From the NCBI GenBank assembly GCA_965204525.1, contig OZ241994.1:4588001-4652000 (forward strand): a DNA stretch of 64,000 nucleotides. Reading direction: 5' to 3'. Of this stretch, positions 60,346 to 64,000 are shown piece after piece. The notes under the pieces are model-generated. The model made no database searches. It was not told the origin of the DNA and worked only from the letters and a program-made list of their open reading frames with translations. This DNA is from Bin5 sp965204525. Its GTDB lineage: Bacteria > Chloroflexota > Anaerolineae > Caldilineales > Caldilineaceae. The position numbers and the translations under genes were made by a program. Position 1 is the first letter of the stretch; the number at the start of each line of letters is the position of its first letter.

Positions 60346-61563
60346 TCAGCCGGCCTGTACTGCGCGCATACCGTAAGCCGTTCCAACTCTCCGCCGGCCC
60401 CCTGCCCTGATTTCACCCACAACCAGAATTAAGAGCGCCGCACTGGCGTGCCCCGCCAGGACCCAAGCCAGCAGGCCGGGATTTCTCAGACCTCTCTCAT
60501 GCACCCCGCCCGCTAAGTGCATCTCCAGCGATGGTTCCACTCCCAATGCAACGGGCGTCCGGCTGGCAGTTGTAAGCGCGTAAACCAGCCCATTCCACCC
60601 AGTCACCGGCAACAGTTCTGCCACCTGCGCATTTTCCAACTCCGCCAGACTCTCCCAGCGACCACCGCCGTCAGTGCTCATCGCCACCTTGCCCGACAAT
60701 TCCTGCAGTTCGCCCATATCCGAGACGCCCGTCGCGGCATACAGAACCTCAGGTTGCGCCGGGTCCACCACCAGGTCGTTGACGATGATCTTGCCGTCAC
60801 CAATCTCATCCAGCCCGTGATTGACCGGCCGCCAGGCCGCGCCGTCCTTGCTTACAAGCACGCCCCCGCCCGCTGTGCCTGCATAGACCCTCGGCGGCGA
60901 CGCGTCGGCAACCGCAACGGTTGTCGGCGGGCCGGGCAAACTGTCCACAACCACCCACCGCAGCCCGTAGGCCTCAGCCCGGTAGAGCCTCTCCAGAGTA
61001 CGCACAAAGGCCAGCCCCGCCCCTGTGCTGTCAGCCGCGATCTCCTCCACCGGCTCCTCCAACAGCAGATGCCCGCTCGCAACCAGGCCCTTCCCTCTTC
61101 CAGCGCCGATGTCCCGCAGGCGATAGACCCCGTCCGAGACCGTCCCCACATACAGCAGTCGGTTGAACGCGTCAAAGGCTACCGCGGTAACGCCGCCAAT
61201 CGATTCTGAATCCAGGGCGAACTCCACCCACTTCTCACCGCCGTTTCGAGACACGAAGACGCTGAGCCTGTTGGCCGCACCGATAAACACAATGTTTGAA
61301 TCCACCAAGTCCACCGCGACCGCGTTTACGATCACGCCATGCGGCACTGGTAGCTTCTCCCAAGCCCCATCGACCCCCGCATAGAGCCGGCCGCCGTCGA
61401 CCGCGTAGCTGCGTCCGTCCGCCTGCGCCGCCGCCGCATAAGCGCGAACGTTCTCCAGTCCGGTAAACGAGACGCTTTTCGACTCAGAACCCGCCGCGCC
61501 GACCGACGCCACCAGGGTCAGCAGCAGCAGGGTCGTTCCTGTCAAGAGCATGCGTAGAATCAT
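60346..61563 (-). CDS. Secreted, membrane-anchored propeller-like protein
   Basis: A 405-residue protein. A signal peptide (LLLLTLVASVGAAG) is followed by repeats with the pattern VYAG/LYVGT...G...S.DGG..W, for example VFVSRNGGEKW, VLVSKDGAAWR and VAMSTDGGGRW, the Asp-box/BNR style of sialidase-like six- or seven-bladed propellers. A C-terminal helix (LLAWVLAGHASAALLILVVG) before an Arg-rich tail anchors it to the membrane. No catalytic residues are recognisable, so binding rather than hydrolysis is likely. Divergent from the LysM lipoprotein. Confidence 0.7.
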   Translation of the reverse strand: MILRMLLTGTTLLLLTLVASVGAAGSESKSVSFTGLENVRAYAAAAQADGRSYAVDGGRLYAGVDGAWEKLPVPHGVIVNAVAVDLVDSNIVFIGAANRLSVFVSRNGGEKWVEFALDSESIGGVTAVAFDAFNRLLYVGTVSDGVYRLRDIGAGRGKGLVASGHLLLEEPVEEIAADSTGAGLAFVRTLERLYRAEAYGLRWVVVDSLPGPPTTVAVADASPPRVYAGTAGGGVLVSKDGAAWRPVNHGLDEIGDGKIIVNDLVVDPAQPEVLYAATGVSDMGELQELSGKVAMSTDGGGRWESLAELENAQVAELLPVTGWNGLVYALTTASRTPVALGVEPSLEMHLAGGVHERGLRNPGLLAWVLAGHASAALLILVVGEIRAGGRRRVGTAYGMRAVQAG

Positions 61564-61761
61564 GGCTGGCCCTCCTCAAACTACGATTCAATCCGTCAAT
61601 GCCATGATTGTACGTTCTTCTCAAACAATCTTTCGGCCAGCTGTCGGAACGTTTTCGGACCGTTCTCTTACGATTGGTTCAACTCGGACCCAAATACAGG
61701 GGCAGGCCTTGTGCCTGCCCGCGTCCCCCCAATTTGGTCTGTCCCCAAATCTCAAAACTGC

Positions 61762-61790
61762 TTGCGGGCCATTTATGCGTGTGCTATCAT
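61762..61790 (+). promoter_or_regulatory. Promoter of the LysM lipoprotein
   Basis: TTGCGG and TATCAT (5 of 6) with a 17-bp spacer, the best promoter in the 410-bp gap. Confidence 0.5.
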
Positions 61791-61870
61791 TTAATTTGCC
61801 AATTGACACGCATTGGCAGATTGTTTAACTGAGTGCCGTCTTCTGTCCGTTCCCCGCAGACAGAAAACAC

Positions 61871-61911
61871 AAAAAAGAGCCCAGGGGCGGTTGAAGATTC
61901 CCTCTGGGCTC
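61871..61911 (-). terminator. Minus-strand terminator inside the lysM leader
   Basis: GAGCCCAGAGGG pairs with CCCCTGGGCTC (one bulge) and is followed on the minus strand by TTTTTTGTG. No minus-strand gene ends close upstream, so it may stop antisense transcription from the rpiA side. Confidence 0.6.
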
Positions 61912-61973
61912 GGGTTTCCGGATTTCCGGCCCGCATGAGTCGGGCTATAGGCTTGCTGGAGTGGAGAAAACCG

Positions 61974-62960
61974 ATGGGCACGCAGTCCCACTCACATCAC
62001 AGAGCAGAAACGCAGTCAACGATCTCAAAGCGGATGTCTGGCATCCTCCTGACGCTGGCGGCAATCCTCCTGCTCTCCGCATGTACTCGTGAGCGCCTGG
62101 CCGAGGAGGTGGGCAACTCCTTGGAGTCGCCGCAAGAGGAACCGGTCGTAATGGCGCCGGATACGCCGCAGCCAGCGCCGACCGAAACGCCGTTGCCCAC
62201 ACCCGAAGACACGCCCGAGCCGACCACAGTCACCTATGAAGTCAGACCGGGAGATACGCTCACTACAGTTGCAGAAAAATTCGGCACCGAGATCCAGCGA
62301 GTTCGGGAGATGAATCTGCTCACCACGGACGCGCTCCAGGTGGGGCAGGTGCTTCGTCTCCCCTACGTGCCCGGCCTGACAACGCCGGAGGGCATCCCCA
62401 CGCCCACGCCCGAACCGTTCCAGTACACGGTTCAGGAGGGCGACACGCTGCTGTCCATTGCCCTTCGCTACGAAGTTTCCTTGAACCGGATCCTTCGTCT
62501 CAACAACCTGAGAGACGAGCACAGCATCACCATTGGCCAGGAGCTACTGATTCCCAGTTCGAGCCCATCCGCCGATCAGTCCAGCGCACAAAGAGGCGCT
62601 GCCGACCCCGCCCTCTCTCGGCAGGTTGGCACACACACCGTCCGCCCCGGCGAGACTTTGGCTTCCATCGCTGATCGATACGGGGTGACCGTGCCCGAAC
62701 TGATCGCCTTCAACAGCAACACGATCACCAATCCGCATGTCGTCAGAGTCGATACCGTTCTCCTCATTCCCGGCCTGTCCGCCGCCGACGTAAGCATTCT
62801 GAACCAGACGCTCTACACCGTTCAGGAAGGAGATACCCTTTTCGGTATCTCCCAACAGTTCGGGGTTAGTACAGAAGCGATCATGGCGGCCAACAACATC
62901 TCCAACGCCGACCTGCTCCGCGTCGGAGATCAGTTGATTATCCCGCAATCGGCTCAATGA
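61974..62960 (+). CDS. Four-LysM lipoprotein
   Basis: A 328-residue exported protein. ATG at 61974 with GGAGTGGAG upstream is chosen. The signal ends in ILLLSAC, a lipobox, followed by a Pro/Thr/Glu-rich linker (about 45 residues) and four LysM domains: TYEVRPGDTLTTVAEKFG, QYTVQEGDTLLSIALRYE, THTVRPGETLASIADRYG and LYTVQEGDTLFGISQQFG. LysM binds N-acetylglucosamine polymers such as peptidoglycan. No catalytic domain is attached, so it is likely a cell-wall-binding surface lipoprotein. Confidence 0.9.
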   Translation: MGTQSHSHHRAETQSTISKRMSGILLTLAAILLLSACTRERLAEEVGNSLESPQEEPVVMAPDTPQPAPTETPLPTPEDTPEPTTVTYEVRPGDTLTTVAEKFGTEIQRVREMNLLTTDALQVGQVLRLPYVPGLTTPEGIPTPTPEPFQYTVQEGDTLLSIALRYEVSLNRILRLNNLRDEHSITIGQELLIPSSSPSADQSSAQRGAADPALSRQVGTHTVRPGETLASIADRYGVTVPELIAFNSNTITNPHVVRVDTVLLIPGLSAADVSILNQTLYTVQEGDTLFGISQQFGVSTEAIMAANNISNADLLRVGDQLIIPQSAQ

Positions 62961-62998
62961 GTCCGCCCATTTGGGTTGAATCCGGCCCGCCATACAGG

Positions 62999-63017
62999 CG
63001 CGGGAAACTCTCCCGCG
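62999..63017. terminator. Hairpin in the lysM / rpiA convergent gap
   Basis: CGCGGGA and TCCCGCG pair around a 5-nt loop. There is no T run on either side, so termination may be Rho-dependent or the hairpin stabilises both 3' ends. Confidence 0.4.
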
Positions 63018-63066
63018 TCGCCGACCGGGATCCCTTGGCGCCTTCTCAGTTCAACTGATTGGTCAA

Positions 63067-63756
63067 CTATCGGGTCAGATGTTGGGTACCCGAGGGGCTG
63101 GCGACGATCAGGTCCGTCACCAGTTCGAGGAATAGGCCGTGCTCAATCACTCCGGCGCGCCTCTCCAACGCGCCGGCAATGCACTCTGGATCTTCCATCG
63201 GACCGAACTGACAGTCGAGGATCAAATTGCCGCTGTCCGTTCGAAAAGGACTGCCGTCAGGCCCCGTCCGTACCTGAACTGCCGCCCCAAGCCGTTCAAT
63301 GTACTCGACATGGGCCCGCAGACCAAAGGAAAGCGTCTCCACCGGCAGTGCCCACTTCACGCCTAGGCGCTCAGATAGCTTGCGCTCATCGACGATAATG
63401 ATCTCCCGTTCGCTCGCCTGGGCAACAATCTTCTCTCGCAGAAGCGCGCCGCCCCCGCCTTTGATGACGCGCAGCTGCGGATCGACCTCATCAGCGCCGT
63501 CAACTGTCAGGTTGATGTCTGGATGACAATCGAGCGTGGTGAGCGGAATCGCCAGCCGCCGGGCATCTGCCGCAACTTGCTCCGAACAGGGAACGCCGAG
63601 AATGTCTGTCAACGCACCCACAGCCAGGCGCTCCGCGATACACTCAAGCGCCTTCAGGGCCGTACTCCCTGCGCCCAACCCCACGACCATCCCGGATTCA
63701 ATATGCGCCACCGCAGCTTCGGCTGCTTGTCGCTTCAGCGCATCTATCTCTTGCAT
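63067..63756 (-). CDS. rpiA: Ribose-5-phosphate isomerase A
   Basis: A 229-residue enzyme of the pentose phosphate pathway. GLGAGSTALKALE, DGADEVDPQLRVIKGGGGALLREKI and the basic site Lys (VIKGG) are diagnostic. The ATG at 63756 is preferred to the TTG a codon earlier. A likely co-directional partner upstream on the minus strand is the partial gene at 63864. Confidence 0.95.
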   Translation of the reverse strand: MQEIDALKRQAAEAAVAHIESGMVVGLGAGSTALKALECIAERLAVGALTDILGVPCSEQVAADARRLAIPLTTLDCHPDINLTVDGADEVDPQLRVIKGGGGALLREKIVAQASEREIIIVDERKLSERLGVKWALPVETLSFGLRAHVEYIERLGAAVQVRTGPDGSPFRTDSGNLILDCQFGPMEDPECIAGALERRAGVIEHGLFLELVTDLIVASPSGTQHLTR

Positions 63757-63863
63757 CAAGTTACTTTACCGCCAAAAAACATGAACGCGGCCGGGATCAG
63801 GGTTCCCCCCCGTAATATGGAACCCATCCCCCGATCGCGTACGCCGACCGTCCGTCGCTGCCT

Positions 63864-64000
63864 TCAAACCATCGCCAGCGAATCGACGAGCCGCTCCAGT
63901 TCCGATTGCGCGTCTTCTCCCAAGTCTATCCGTATCACGCGCCGCCCGGCATTCATCAGCGCCTGCCGGTCTCCCAGCGACTGCGCCTCGAGCAGGACCC
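63864..64000 (-). CDS. C-terminal end of a sugar-phosphate enzyme, probably transaldolase/glucose-6-phosphate isomerase
   Basis: The last 45 codons run off the window edge. The peptide VLLEAQSLGDRQALMNAGRR continues VIRIDLGEDAQSELERLVDSLAMV. A GD-x-x-AL-x-x-x-GRR-V-x-R-x-x-L pattern of this kind closes the glucose-6-phosphate isomerase domain of bifunctional transaldolase/isomerase proteins in Chloroflexota. Position 108 bp upstream of rpiA supports a pentose-phosphate role. Assignment is tentative. Confidence 0.5.
   Translation of the reverse strand, partial: VLLEAQSLGDRQALMNAGRRVIRIDLGEDAQSELERLVDSLAMV

Larger units (their letters stand above)
61564..61973. other. Divergent intergenic region with promoter, dyad and antisense terminator
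   Basis: Plus-strand promoter TTGCGG (61762-61767), 17-bp spacer, TATCAT (61785-61790); a GCCAAT-N8-ATTGGC dyad at 61798-61817 over the likely start; and a minus-strand intrinsic terminator at 61871-61911 (GAGCCCAGAGGG / CCCCTGGGCTC followed by TTTTTTGTG). The LysM gene thus has about 180 bases of 5' leader. Confidence 0.55.

Overview
The window looks like a chromosomal segment of a high-GC, probably Gram-positive-like (monoderm) bacterium of the phylum Chloroflexota, most likely from the Anaerolineae/Caldilineae side. This is inference from protein style: a CNB-bPH2 membrane protein, DUF2231, an M50-like membrane protein, a DnaJ-like B-box membrane protein, TrpB2, zinc-binding (C+) versions of S4, S14 and L36, and LysM and other lipoproteins with [LVI]xxC lipoboxes. 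No rRNA, CRISPR array, insertion sequence or phage was seen.

Layout. 1-10.3 kb: an EamA transporter tail, a GT39-like membrane protein, recJ, a small DUF2283/DUF4258-like pair with a Cas4/AddB-like Fe-S nuclease, then a catabolic group (RraA-like, FAH/KdaD-like, sulfatase) interrupted by a DUF433 antitoxin and a truncated DUF5615 toxin. 10.3-18.3 kb: a TPR-like protein, a methyltransferase, and an envelope quality-control block (HtrA protease, histidine kinase, OmpR-type regulator, DUF2231 protein, MsrPQ methionine-sulfoxide reductase). Four in-phase 11-bp repeats upstream of htrA look like the regulator's binding site. 18.3-25 kb: two unrecognised proteins, DUF35 plus thiolase, a lipoprotein and folC. 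25.2-28.9 kb: gap-pgk-unknown-tpiA, lower glycolysis. 28.9-32.5 kb: an M50-like membrane protein, trpB2, trxA and a MoaB/MogA-like protein.

32.5-52.9 kb on the minus strand is the fused S10-spc-alpha ribosomal superoperon, with truA-rplM-rpsI at its end and tuf plus three tRNA genes (Thr-TGT, Tyr-GTA, Thr-GGT) at its head. A strong promoter precedes the tRNAs. A strong intrinsic terminator lies between tuf and rpsJ and may act as an attenuator. infA is missing from its usual place between map and rpmJ. A 313-bp spacer with inverted repeats precedes rpsD.

53-64 kb: uvrC followed closely by a large protein with three CNB-like domains and two (2TM + bPH2) modules; a metallophosphoesterase; nadK coupled through a 22-codon ORF to a DnaJ-like zinc-finger membrane protein; an anchored propeller-like protein; a four-LysM lipoprotein; rpiA; and the 3' end of a sugar-phosphate enzyme. 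Several genes (uvrC, the phosphoesterase) have a -10 box so close to the ATG that their mRNAs may be leaderless.

All functional calls come from reading motifs in the sequence. No database search was run.
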